A stretch of DNA of 7,088 bases from Candidatus Poseidoniaceae archaeon (GTDB taxonomy: Archaea > Thermoplasmatota > Poseidoniia > Poseidoniales > Poseidoniaceae): assembly GCA_013329865.1 (NCBI GenBank), contig DUJJ01000154.1:1792-8879 (forward strand). Direction: 5' to 3'. The position numbers were made by a program, and so were the translations under genes. Below the pieces are notes generated by a model. It did not search any database. It was not told the DNA's origin and worked only from the letters and a program-made list of their open reading frames with translations. Shown piece by piece: positions 1 to 6,999 of the stretch (the stretch's first letter is position 1; the number at the start of each line of letters is the position of its first letter).

Positions 1-1014
1 GTTGACATATCAGGCGCGTTTGCCAACGGAGAAGTAGAGATTACCGCTATGAAACCAAGTATTGCGATAGATTGGGGCAATTCACCAGCTGCGAATGCCG
101 CAGTTCGTGCGGTGGTCAGAGGCACCAATGCATGGGACTTGATTCAGGATGGCAAACTCAATTTGAATGAGGGGTTATTTAGAACTGCAATGGACACTGG
201 TATGGAAGCGTCTACTCATATTCACGATGTTGCAAGCGGAGAACACGAAGGTATCGACCCCGATGCTATGAGAGCAATCCCGGTCCTCAAACCTCCTAAG
301 CGGAGCTTTTGCCCAAAGTGTGGTTCAGATATTCATGCAAATACCATGCTCCAATGGAGAAAATGGCGTGATTCCTCAAGCGAAGTTGTGTCGATGCAGT
401 TAGAAGCATCGATGGAAACCGCGTTAATTCAAGTGGCATCTCACTACATCAATGTGATGCAGGCACTTCAAGATGAGCGCGACGATGCGTTTACAAAATT
501 AGACAAAACTGACACTGCAAAAATTGAGGAAAAACTACGCAAAAAGTTAACCAAAGAAATACGGAAAGAATTGGAGCAGGAGATACGAGAAGAATTGACC
601 GCTGAACTTGGTGACAAAACGATACCAGATGCGGCAAAGAAGACAACATCTAAGAAGAAGTCAACGAAGAAATCTACCGATGCGCCAGCAAAAAAGCAAA
701 CCAAGAAAGTCAAGCCCAAAGCCAAATCAGGTGGCGGTATGTTTGGTGCGAAAAAAATTAAGAAAACGTATGATGGTGAAGAAGGCGGGAAAGTTGACTG
801 GTTCCTCAAAGAAGCACTTGATACAGTATATGATCCTCACGGAACTGGTAAGGTGATCAAGGCTGCAACAATTCTAGCACGTTCATCGGAGGGAAATGTC
901 AGGGTTCGGGATGTTGTTAGGATATACGCTGCTGACGGTGAGGATGGAATAAGTGATTTAGCTTGGACCAGTCCTTTAACCAAATACATCATCGAGGCAT
1001 TCGATGAGTGCTGA
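1..1014 (+). CDS. Unknown protein, C-terminal part: one CxxC, coiled coil, Lys-rich linker, C-terminal domain
   Basis: I do not recognise this family. The frame is open from base 1 to the TGA at 1012-1014, giving 337 residues. The first in-window ATG (49) has no ribosome-binding site at normal distance and the codons before it read as ordinary protein, so the gene probably starts beyond the left edge. Numbering from base 1: residues 1-100 are a mixed globular region; 104-107 are Cys-Pro-Lys-Cys followed by Gly, a half zinc ribbon with no second Cys pair in the visible part; about 155-205 is a highly charged Glu/Lys helix, likely coiled coil; 212-242 is a Lys/Ser/Thr/Ala-rich linker like the tail of a linker histone; 244-249 is a Gly-rich turn with Met-Phe; about 260-337 is a compact C-terminal domain. 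There is no signal peptide or membrane segment in the visible part. The basic linker suggests nucleic-acid contact, which is inference only. It converges on carB. Confidence 0.8.
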   Translation, partial: VDISGAFANGEVEITAMKPSIAIDWGNSPAANAAVRAVVRGTNAWDLIQDGKLNLNEGLFRTAMDTGMEASTHIHDVASGEHEGIDPDAMRAIPVLKPPKRSFCPKCGSDIHANTMLQWRKWRDSSSEVVSMQLEASMETALIQVASHYINVMQALQDERDDAFTKLDKTDTAKIEEKLRKKLTKEIRKELEQEIREELTAELGDKTIPDAAKKTTSKKKSTKKSTDAPAKKQTKKVKPKAKSGGGMFGAKKIKKTYDGEEGGKVDWFLKEALDTVYDPHGTGKVIKAATILARSSEGNVRVRDVVRIYAADGEDGISDLAWTSPLTKYIIEAFDEC

Positions 1015-1016
1015 AT

Positions 1017-4000
1017 TTAGTAATTTACTCGCAGTCTAACGGGTTCCATTTCTCCCTTCATCATTGCTGCGATTGCTGCGACTTCCATTTTTGCCCCGCG
1101 AATGGTTGTGACAAACGGAATGTTGAGTTCAACTGCTAGCCTCCGCATCATGTTACCATCGCGTACTGCACCTCCGGAGATAGTTGGAATGTTGACGATA
1201 AACGATATCTTACCCTGTCGCATTAAATCAAGTGCATCTGGGTGCATCTTTTCTGTTATTCGGTAAGCAATCTCGACTGTAACATCGTGTAATCTTAGTA
1301 GGTCAGCGGTTCCTGGAGTCGCGTATAATGTAAATCCAAGTTCCTGCAGTTGGCGCGCTATTGGTACTAATTTTGTTTTATCATTATCCCGAACAGTCAG
1401 ATACACTCCACCTGATTTTGCGACTGGCACTTCTGTTGCAAGCCTCGCTTTTAGATACGCTACATCTGCATCTTGGTGGGAACCAAATACCTCGCCAGTT
1501 GATTTCATCTCAGGCCCGGGTGCAGGATCTAATCCACGTAGTTTGATGAACGGAAAAACCGGGGCCTTAACACAAACATTACCAGATGTTCTTAGTGGTA
1601 TTGTTTGTTTAGCGAGCGGAATCCCGATAGTGATGTTTGCGGCAATTCTTGCCAATGGAAGTCCTGATGACTTAGCCACAAACGGTACTGTTCTAGATGA
1701 CCTAGGGTTAACTTCGAGGACATACAATTGCTCTCCCTGAATCGCAAATTGGATGTTGAAGCAACCTATTATGTTCAAGCCCAGACCAATAGTCTTGGTT
1801 TGCTCCTCAATAAGTTCCAGCATCTCGTCTGAGATATTTTGTGCAGGGATGAAGCAGGTAGAGTCCCCTGAATGTATCCCTGCCTCCTCTAAGTGTTCCA
1901 TGACTGCTCCAATTAACACATCTTTACCATCGGATGCCGCATCAACATCTATCTCGGTAGCGTGACCAAGGTATTCATCAACCAGCAGTGGTTTGTCGGG
2001 CGCAAGATAGGCTTCAGTGAGATACGCTTCCAATTGCGCATCATTGGATAATATCTCCATTCCCCGACCGCCAAGGACATATGACGGACGTATTAACACT
2101 GGATAACCGATTTTGTCAACCGCTTTGCGAACATCATCAGCCGTGATTCCAGTGGCTCCTCTGGGCATAGTAAGACCAGCGCGTTTGGCAAACCTTTCAA
2201 ATCGTTCTCGATCGCTTGCCTCGTCAATTGCGTCGCAGGATGTGCCGGCAATTTTCAAATCAAGTCCCAATTTTTTCAATTCAGGAAGTCTTTTGTCCAA
2301 CGGTTGAGACAGATTAATTGCAGTTTGACCCCCGAACTGTAGTAGTATAGAGTGGGCCTGCTCCCGTAGTAACACCTCAGTAACGTATTCTAAGGTCAAA
2401 GGTTCGAAATAAAGACGGTCGGAGGTGTCAAAATCGGTAGATACAGTTTCAGGATTGTTGTTGATTAAAATTGCATCTTTACCAGCTTCTCTAATGGCCA
2501 TGACCGCATGGACACAGCCGTAATCAAATTCAATCCCTTGACCGATTCTGATTGGCCCGCTACCAATTGCTACTAAGCGCTCTTTTGTGCGCTCCGCTAA
2601 ATCAGGAATGTAATCGATTCCATCACTTGAATTTGGTTCATAAGTCGAGTAGTAGTATGGTGTCTTTGCCGCAAATTCGGCCGCACAAGAATCGACCATT
2701 CGATAGTTAGGATGTAGAGCAAGTGAGTGCCTGCGACGCATTACGGAATCTTCATCGCGCCCACGAGGCAATGACTTGTAGCCGCTGGCTGGGAATGAAT
2801 TTAGTGCATCAGCGATATGTGAATCAGCAAAACCATGCGATTTCCACTGGCGCAGTGTCTCGATATCGATCTCAGTCGGATTACATGATAAATTAATCAT
2901 CTCTTGCTCAAGTTGTGCTATCTTTTCAAATCGATAGAGGAACCACCTTGTTATTCGAGTTATTTCATGAACTTTTTCAACGCTCCAACCGCGCCTAAAG
3001 GCTTCGATAAGTGCTCCCATCCGACGGTCTGTTGCAATGCTACACCAATCAACCAGCACTTCGTCAGGAAGTAATTCATTGGCTCGCTCTGCCATTGTCT
3101 CGCCTTCTGACTCATCGGCTCTAGTTAGCGGACGAGGATGTGGACATCCCTGCTCGAGAGATGCCCATGCTTTTAGAAACGCTTCCTCGAAGTTTCTGCC
3201 TATTGCCATTACTTCACCGGTTGATTTCATAGAAGTCCCCAACGTTCTATCTGCGGTTCTAAATTTATCGAACGGCCATCGAGGAATCTTGACAACACAG
3301 TAATCCAGTGTTGGTTCAAAGGCTGCCGTAGTTCCGTCTCCAGTAATTGGGTTAGGCAGTTCATCTAGCGTGTAGCCGACCGCAATTTTTGCTGCAATTC
3401 GTGCTATCGGGTAACCAGTTGCTTTACTGGCCAGTGCCGATGAACGGGATACACGGGGATTAACCTCGATGACCCTAATTTCCCCAGTGAACTGATTGAA
3501 GGCAAATTGTACATTACAACCTCCCTTAATGTTTAGCGCCCTTATCAAGGCTAATGCTTGGTCACGCAATACTTGGTGGTCTTGGTCAGAGAAGGATTGT
3601 AGTGGTGCCACAACAGTTGATTCACCCGTGTGTACGCCCATGGGATCGATGTTCTCCATTGTACAGACGATGATTGCGTTGTCTGATTCGTCCCTCATTA
3701 CCTCATATTCTAATTCCTGCCAGCCAAGTATAGATTCCTCGATGAGAACCTGATTAATGCGAGAATTGCGCAATCCTAGAGTTGCGATTTCAACTAATTC
3801 GCCGACGCTCCATGCAGTACCTCCGCCTAATCCGCCCAGCGTAAAGGCGGGCCGTATTAGTAATGGCCACGAACCTATTTTTTCTGAAGCACTGATGACT
3901 TCATCCATTGAATTACAGGCGATTGCCTCACTGATTGGCAGATTGATGGATTCACAGACTTTGTTGAATAAATCCCTATCCTCAGCCTTATCAATTGCAT

Positions 4001-4361
4001 CAAGGTCTGAGCCAATTAGTTCCACACCAAGCTCATCTAGAACACCTGAATGAGCCAATTCGCTAGCAATGTTTAGCGCAGTTTGACCGCCCATGCCTGC
4101 AAGTAGTGCGCATGGTTGCTCGATTTCTAGGATACGCTTTATCGATGAGGCCAATAAAGGTTCAATATACACTTTGTCTGCCATTTCAGGATCGTTCTGG
4201 ATGGTAGCAGGATTAGAATTGACCAGAATTACCTCATAACCATCCTCACGTAGAGCACGAACAGCCTGACTGCCGGAGAAATCGAATTCTGCTGCCTGAC
4301 CTATTTTGATAGGGCCACTGCCTAGCACCATGATGGATTTCAAATCATTCCGCCTAGGCAT
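1017..4361 (-). CDS. carB: Carbamoyl-phosphate synthase large subunit
   Basis: The large subunit uses ammonia from CarA, bicarbonate and two ATP to make carbamoyl phosphate for pyrimidines and arginine. The protein has 1114 residues (E. coli 1073) and the usual duplicated build. The first ATP-grasp half has Gly-Ser-Gly-Pro at 14-17, the Gly-rich loop at 175-181 and metal ligands Gln285, Glu299, Asn301. The oligomerisation region spans about 400-590. The second ATP-grasp half has Gly-Ser-Gly-Pro at 600-603, a Gly-rich loop at 764-767 and ligands Gln871, Glu883, Asn885. A methylglyoxal-synthase-like allosteric domain spans about 983-1100. Most of the extra length against E. coli is in the oligomerisation region (about 405-435 and 520-545), plus about 8 residues near 688-705. 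Glu825 and Asp833 match E. coli ornithine ligands Glu783 and Asp791, but Ala933 stands where Glu892 is expected. Lys995, Thr1015 and Thr1018 of the nucleotide effector site are kept. The start is set by a strong Shine-Dalgarno inside the end of carA. No frameshift is seen. Confidence 0.98.
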   Translation of the reverse strand: MPRRNDLKSIMVLGSGPIKIGQAAEFDFSGSQAVRALREDGYEVILVNSNPATIQNDPEMADKVYIEPLLASSIKRILEIEQPCALLAGMGGQTALNIASELAHSGVLDELGVELIGSDLDAIDKAEDRDLFNKVCESINLPISEAIACNSMDEVISASEKIGSWPLLIRPAFTLGGLGGGTAWSVGELVEIATLGLRNSRINQVLIEESILGWQELEYEVMRDESDNAIIVCTMENIDPMGVHTGESTVVAPLQSFSDQDHQVLRDQALALIRALNIKGGCNVQFAFNQFTGEIRVIEVNPRVSRSSALASKATGYPIARIAAKIAVGYTLDELPNPITGDGTTAAFEPTLDYCVVKIPRWPFDKFRTADRTLGTSMKSTGEVMAIGRNFEEAFLKAWASLEQGCPHPRPLTRADESEGETMAERANELLPDEVLVDWCSIATDRRMGALIEAFRRGWSVEKVHEITRITRWFLYRFEKIAQLEQEMINLSCNPTEIDIETLRQWKSHGFADSHIADALNSFPASGYKSLPRGRDEDSVMRRRHSLALHPNYRMVDSCAAEFAAKTPYYYSTYEPNSSDGIDYIPDLAERTKERLVAIGSGPIRIGQGIEFDYGCVHAVMAIREAGKDAILINNNPETVSTDFDTSDRLYFEPLTLEYVTEVLLREQAHSILLQFGGQTAINLSQPLDKRLPELKKLGLDLKIAGTSCDAIDEASDRERFERFAKRAGLTMPRGATGITADDVRKAVDKIGYPVLIRPSYVLGGRGMEILSNDAQLEAYLTEAYLAPDKPLLVDEYLGHATEIDVDAASDGKDVLIGAVMEHLEEAGIHSGDSTCFIPAQNISDEMLELIEEQTKTIGLGLNIIGCFNIQFAIQGEQLYVLEVNPRSSRTVPFVAKSSGLPLARIAANITIGIPLAKQTIPLRTSGNVCVKAPVFPFIKLRGLDPAPGPEMKSTGEVFGSHQDADVAYLKARLATEVPVAKSGGVYLTVRDNDKTKLVPIARQLQELGFTLYATPGTADLLRLHDVTVEIAYRITEKMHPDALDLMRQGKISFIVNIPTISGGAVRDGNMMRRLAVELNIPFVTTIRGAKMEVAAIAAMMKGEMEPVRLRVNY

Positions 4362-5666
4362 CTATTGTCCCTCCATATGAACATCGACTATTTGCCTGAA
4401 TCGATTAAACAGACTTTCAGCATCATGAGGCCCGGGACATGCCTCGGGGTGGAACTGAACGGTAAAGCATGGCTTTCCAGTGACGTCTAGACCCTCGACA
4501 GTCCGGTCATTGGCGTTGATAAAGCGAACTTTGACTTCCTCACCATGTAGATTCTCAGTGTCTGGCGAGGTTGCGCCTGAAGGGTGAGCTGCGAGCATAC
4601 CTGCTTCTGGGTCGGCAACTGCAAATCCATGATTTTGGCTGGTTATCTGTACTTTGCCAGTGACTAAATCCACCACAGGTTGATTTGCACCACGATGACC
4701 ATACCGCATTTTGTAGGTTTTCAAACCGGACGCTAGGCCCATCAACTGGTGTCCCAAACATATACCCATGACGGGGTAACCAGATTTTACTGCCATAGCT
4801 AGCGTGTATCTGGCAGCAGATGCTTTGCCAGGATGTGCAGGGTCACCGGGCCCATTCGAACAAAATAATGCGTCTATCCCGAAATCGTTGACCAGCGTTT
4901 CAAATGGTATGTCTGGTGGACACCAAATAACTTCAAAATGATGACATAAACTACGTAAAATATTGAACTTAATCCCGCAATCAAGAGCTGCTAATCGAGG
5001 TTTACGTCGCCCAAGTTCATCTCTGGATTCAGGATTTAGAACTACTGCATCCTTTATTGATACTAAATCGACTAAGTCATCAAGTTCTGGTGAGGTTAGT
5101 TCAGCGAGCCTTTGTTTCAGATGCTCCTCCTTGTCAACCGGGCCAAATACGCACAATACAGTACCCAATTCCCGCACATTTTTGGTTATGGCCCGTGTAT
5201 CGATTGCTTCTATCCCGGGAATGTTATGAAGCCGCAGAAAATCATTGACTGTTGCAACTGAATCACGATGGTCAGGATCTTTCATCGCATGTCTAACCAC
5301 GACGCCTCTAGGCCACACTGAGGATGATTCTGAGCGATTTAAGTGAATACCATAATTGCCTATCAACGGATAGGTAAATGTCAATACTTGACCGGCGAAG
5401 GAAGGATCGGTTAGCGATTCTTGATAACCCATCATCCCGGTAGTGAAAACTAATTCTCCCTCGCCAATACCCTCAGCACCGAATAAGTTGCCCTCATACC
5501 TTCCACCATCTGCTGTGAGTAGTACTCCTGAACCCTCGGCCTGATTGCTCAATTGATGGTCAAGTTGGAAACCGTCTGCAGCATCTCGAAACCTAGGATA
5601 TGTCGAATTTCTGTAGTCTAGGGAGCCCGGGCAAAAACTACCGCCAGCCTCTAGGGGTATCGACAT
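4362..5666 (-). CDS. carA: Carbamoyl-phosphate synthase small (glutaminase) subunit
   Basis: The small subunit hydrolyses glutamine and channels the ammonia to CarB. It has 434 residues, against about 380 in E. coli. The family's N-terminal domain begins near residue 47 (Gly-Val-Leu-Leu, then the Thr-Gly-Met-Met-Gly-Tyr-Gln and Asp-Pro-Ser-Phe-Ala-Gly motifs at 76-93) and runs to about 175. The class I glutamine amidotransferase domain spans about 224-425, with the nucleophile Cys303 in Gly-Ile-Cys-Leu-Gly-His-Gln and His406 and Glu408 in the Phe-His-Pro-Glu motif, so the triad is complete. Compared with E. coli there are about 19 extra residues between Cys303 and His406, apparently around 357-378. 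Residues 1-46 are an extension with no recognisable domain. ATG at 5666 is the only Met before the conserved region, an in-frame TGA lies 14 codons upstream, and a TATA-like box is correctly placed for a leaderless mRNA. TTG at 5552 (residue 39) is the rival start but has no ribosome-binding site. The stop abuts the carB start. Confidence 0.97.
   Translation of the reverse strand: MSIPLEAGGSFCPGSLDYRNSTYPRFRDAADGFQLDHQLSNQAEGSGVLLTADGGRYEGNLFGAEGIGEGELVFTTGMMGYQESLTDPSFAGQVLTFTYPLIGNYGIHLNRSESSSVWPRGVVVRHAMKDPDHRDSVATVNDFLRLHNIPGIEAIDTRAITKNVRELGTVLCVFGPVDKEEHLKQRLAELTSPELDDLVDLVSIKDAVVLNPESRDELGRRKPRLAALDCGIKFNILRSLCHHFEVIWCPPDIPFETLVNDFGIDALFCSNGPGDPAHPGKASAARYTLAMAVKSGYPVMGICLGHQLMGLASGLKTYKMRYGHRGANQPVVDLVTGKVQITSQNHGFAVADPEAGMLAAHPSGATSPDTENLHGEEVKVRFINANDRTVEGLDVTGKPCFTVQFHPEACPGPHDAESLFNRFRQIVDVHMEGQ
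4368..4373 (-). promoter_or_regulatory. Shine-Dalgarno of carB, inside the carA 3' end
   Basis: The minus strand reads GGAGGG, 7 nt before the carB ATG. It overlaps the last codons of carA (Met-Glu-Gly-Gln). Because carA ends with TAG directly followed by the carB ATG, ribosomes finishing carA sit on this site. This supports coupled, near-equimolar translation of the two subunits and fixes the carB start. Confidence 0.85.
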
Positions 5667-5800
5667 CAGCAGTTGTCGATGAAGGACTCAAATAATAATT
5701 GGGATGGGTTGAATTGAGAAATTATCTTTCAGTCAGAGTTATACACATACGAAAATAATCGCTTAATACTAAAGTAAGTATATGTTTACAATTGATACTA
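5667..5800. other. AT-rich intergenic region between trm56 and carA
   Basis: This 134-bp gap is the longest non-coding stretch in the window. Bases 5721-5800 have 20 G+C in 80 (25%), well below the flanking genes. It should hold the end of the trm56 transcript and the start of carAB. Further AT-rich TATA-like pieces lie on the minus strand near 5738-5746 and 5777-5784, which could be alternative promoters with longer leaders. A small inverted repeat, ATACT at 5766-5770 and AGTAT at 5777-5781, has a 5-bp stem and 6-nt loop and is too weak to call an operator or terminator. I see no tRNA, riboswitch or small ORF in it. Confidence 0.7.
5690..5699 (-). promoter_or_regulatory. TATA-like box of the carAB promoter, leaderless start likely
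   Basis: The minus strand reads ATTATTATTT at -33 to -24 relative to the carA ATG (5666). Archaeal TATA boxes centre about 26-28 nt before the transcription start, so transcription would begin at or near the A of the ATG. The 20 nt directly before the ATG contain no GGAGG- or GGTG-like site, as expected for a leaderless mRNA. The BRE position just upstream (CCCAA) is only a weak match. The call rests on position and base composition. Confidence 0.5.
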
Positions 5801-6346
5801 CTATACTTCTTTAACATCCTTGCCAGATTTTGAGGGAGATATTACTAACTGAGGATTGGCATATTCCCGCTCAAAACCTGCCCCCTCTGTCCAACAATCC
5901 AAAAACAGCGCCAAAGCCGCAACCTCTGAGTGAGGTTGATTACCGACGGCAAGGTTGTAATCGCTTAGTGAGAATAATTCTGCTGGGACTTTTGCACCAC
6001 CAACAACCACTAATGCTGGCCGTTGTTTTGGTATATCAGGGATGGTTTTTTTGAATGGTTCACCATACATCGTAAGATGTATTATCACAGGTCTAGACTC
6101 ATCATTTGATGCAGCGATATGCCTAAGCATTTTCATCGGGCTTTGTTCATATCGACAGGCTATTCCGTGGCCAAACCGCTCATTCACTGAGGCAATATTA
6201 TCAAACAATTTCTCATCTTGGTCACCGGCTAAGGTGAATTTGTTTGCGCCCATTGCCCTAGCGACCAATGCTAGATGGGTGGTTATTCTTGGGTCCCTAC
6301 CCACACGGTGACCAAGTCTTAACACCTCAATATCAGGGAAACTCAT
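5801..6346 (-). CDS. trm56: tRNA (cytidine-56-2'-O)-methyltransferase, aTrm56 family
   Basis: This enzyme transfers a methyl group from S-adenosylmethionine to the ribose of C56 in the T-loop of archaeal tRNAs, next to the D-loop/T-loop contact that holds the tRNA elbow. The 181 residues match the usual length of about 180-200. Family motifs are clear: Leu-Arg-Leu-Gly-His-Arg at 9-14; Asp-Pro-Arg-Ile-Thr-Thr-His at 18-24, then Ala-Arg-Ala-Met-Gly-Ala at 29-34; His-Leu-Thr-Met-Tyr-Gly at 90-95; Val-Gly-Gly-Ala-Lys-Val-Pro at 115-121; and the SPOUT knot Gly-Asn-Gln-Pro-His-Ser-Glu-Val-Ala-Ala-Leu at 135-145, which forms the cofactor site. The start is ATG at 6346, with a GGTG ribosome-binding site whose GG lies at -9/-8. 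The gene begins 23 nt after the stop of the upstream membrane gene, so the two are probably one transcript. It may read through to carA, but the AT-rich gap argues for a separate carAB promoter. It is a good archaeal marker. Confidence 0.96.
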   Translation of the reverse strand: MSFPDIEVLRLGHRVGRDPRITTHLALVARAMGANKFTLAGDQDEKLFDNIASVNERFGHGIACRYEQSPMKMLRHIAASNDESRPVIIHLTMYGEPFKKTIPDIPKQRPALVVVGGAKVPAELFSLSDYNLAVGNQPHSEVAALALFLDCWTEGAGFEREYANPQLVISPSKSGKDVKEV

Positions 6347-6351
6347 GTCAA

Positions 6352-6355
6352 CACC
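6352..6355 (-). promoter_or_regulatory. Ribosome-binding site of trm56 (GGTG)
   Basis: GGTG on the minus strand, 5 nt before the ATG at 6346, lies in the 23-nt gap after the upstream gene's TAA. It matches the GGTG part of the archaeal Shine-Dalgarno. Its GG is at -9/-8, the same distance at which the carB site ends. Confidence 0.55.
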
Positions 6356-6369
6356 ACTGATTAAGCCTG

Positions 6370-6990
6370 TTAATCGTCAAATCCAAGACTGCCAGTAGAA
6401 TCATCACGGCCGTTGAGTGGCTCGATGTTTAACCCCTTGGAATCACAAAACTTCTTGAGCCACGCTAGCAATGACGCGTCAACCAGTAAGTGGGCACAAT
6501 AAGTAATACCCAGCCACAGCAAGGCGAGACGGGAGGTTCTCCAAACTCCGGCAGAATTAGTGATCTCATCGCTGAAGAACCCCAGGGCAAGTGGTTCAAG
6601 AACATACAGACAACATAGGATTATTAACGCTCCAGAAATAAGGGCTGGTGCTAGTTTTCCAAGTTCACGGCTAAAGTCACGCAGCAGTGCTGATATCAGG
6701 CCTAAACCAATTACCGTCAAGGCCACTTGAGAAAAATCTAGATTAAAGAATGTTGATACACCGGTCGACAGATCATCACTACCTGTATCAACAGTCAACC
6801 ACCAAAATACCAAAATTATGGTCCCAAGCCCACCACTGAAATAGGCTTTATTAGCAATCATTTTCAGTATTGAAGCATTATCTTCGGGCTTTAATCGACT
6901 GATCAACCTGTCTGCCAACTCCTCACTATACTCCATTGTGGAATTAGCTGAATCTGGTGAATCTTCATGAATACTAGAGTCTGAATCCAT
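6370..6990 (-). CDS. Unknown four-helix membrane protein with acidic N-terminal tail
   Basis: I do not recognise this family. With the ATG at 6990 it has 206 residues. Residues 1-22 are a Ser/Asp/Glu-rich, probably disordered tail; 23-49 a soluble, partly basic helical stretch. Four hydrophobic segments follow at about 50-67, 86-103, 113-139 and 153-178, then a hydrophilic tail from about 179 ending in acidic residues. Basic residues sit before TM1, between TM2 and TM3 (Arg104, Arg108, Lys112) and after TM4 (Lys179, Lys180), while the TM1-TM2 loop is acidic. The positive-inside rule therefore puts both ends in the cytoplasm. No catalytic or transporter motif is visible. The start is uncertain: ATG 6990 has GGTGAT with its GG at -9/-8, the spacing seen at trm56; ATG 7008 (212 aa, weaker GGGCGG) and TTG 7038 (222 aa) are alternatives. 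The frame stays open to the right edge, so a longer protein is possible. It is probably co-transcribed with trm56, 23 nt downstream. Confidence 0.75.
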   Translation of the reverse strand: MDSDSSIHEDSPDSANSTMEYSEELADRLISRLKPEDNASILKMIANKAYFSGGLGTIILVFWWLTVDTGSDDLSTGVSTFFNLDFSQVALTVIGLGLISALLRDFSRELGKLAPALISGALIILCCLYVLEPLALGFFSDEITNSAGVWRTSRLALLWLGITYCAHLLVDASLLAWLKKFCDSKGLNIEPLNGRDDSTGSLGFDD

Positions 6991-6993
6991 AAC

Positions 6994-6999
6994 ATCACC
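6994..6999 (-). promoter_or_regulatory. Ribosome-binding site supporting the ATG at 6990
   Basis: The minus strand reads GGTGAT, 3 nt before the ATG at 6990, a 6-base match to the archaeal Shine-Dalgarno sequence AGGAGGTGAT. The GG lies at -9/-8, as in trm56. It favours this ATG over those at 7008 and 7038, but it would be a chance match within the coding region if the gene starts further upstream. Confidence 0.4.

Noticed and set aside
212..330. A complete zinc ribbon in the plus-strand protein
   Set aside because: Only one Cys-x-x-Cys pair is present (residues 104-107). The nearby His residues (73, 75, 82, 112) are not spaced as in a zinc finger I know, so metal binding cannot be claimed.
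468..809. 113-codon minus-strand open frame with long Phe/Ser/Val-rich runs
   Set aside because: It is antisense to the Lys-rich coding stretch of the plus-strand gene. Its Phe-rich runs are simply the complement of AAG/AAA codons, and it has no ribosome-binding site or family match.
608..856. 82-codon plus-strand open frame rich in Arg and Gln
   Set aside because: It is a second-frame shadow of the same Lys-rich region; the main frame has clear domain structure and continues to both sides.
3037..4053. Several plus-strand open frames of 85-98 codons opposite carB
   Set aside because: They lie wholly within the conserved carB gene in antisense and have no recognisable products or start signals.
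5766..5781. Inverted repeat ATACT/AGTAT as operator or terminator
   Set aside because: A 5-bp AT-rich stem is expected by chance in an 80-bp stretch with 25% GC, and no T-run follows it on the minus strand in the expected position.
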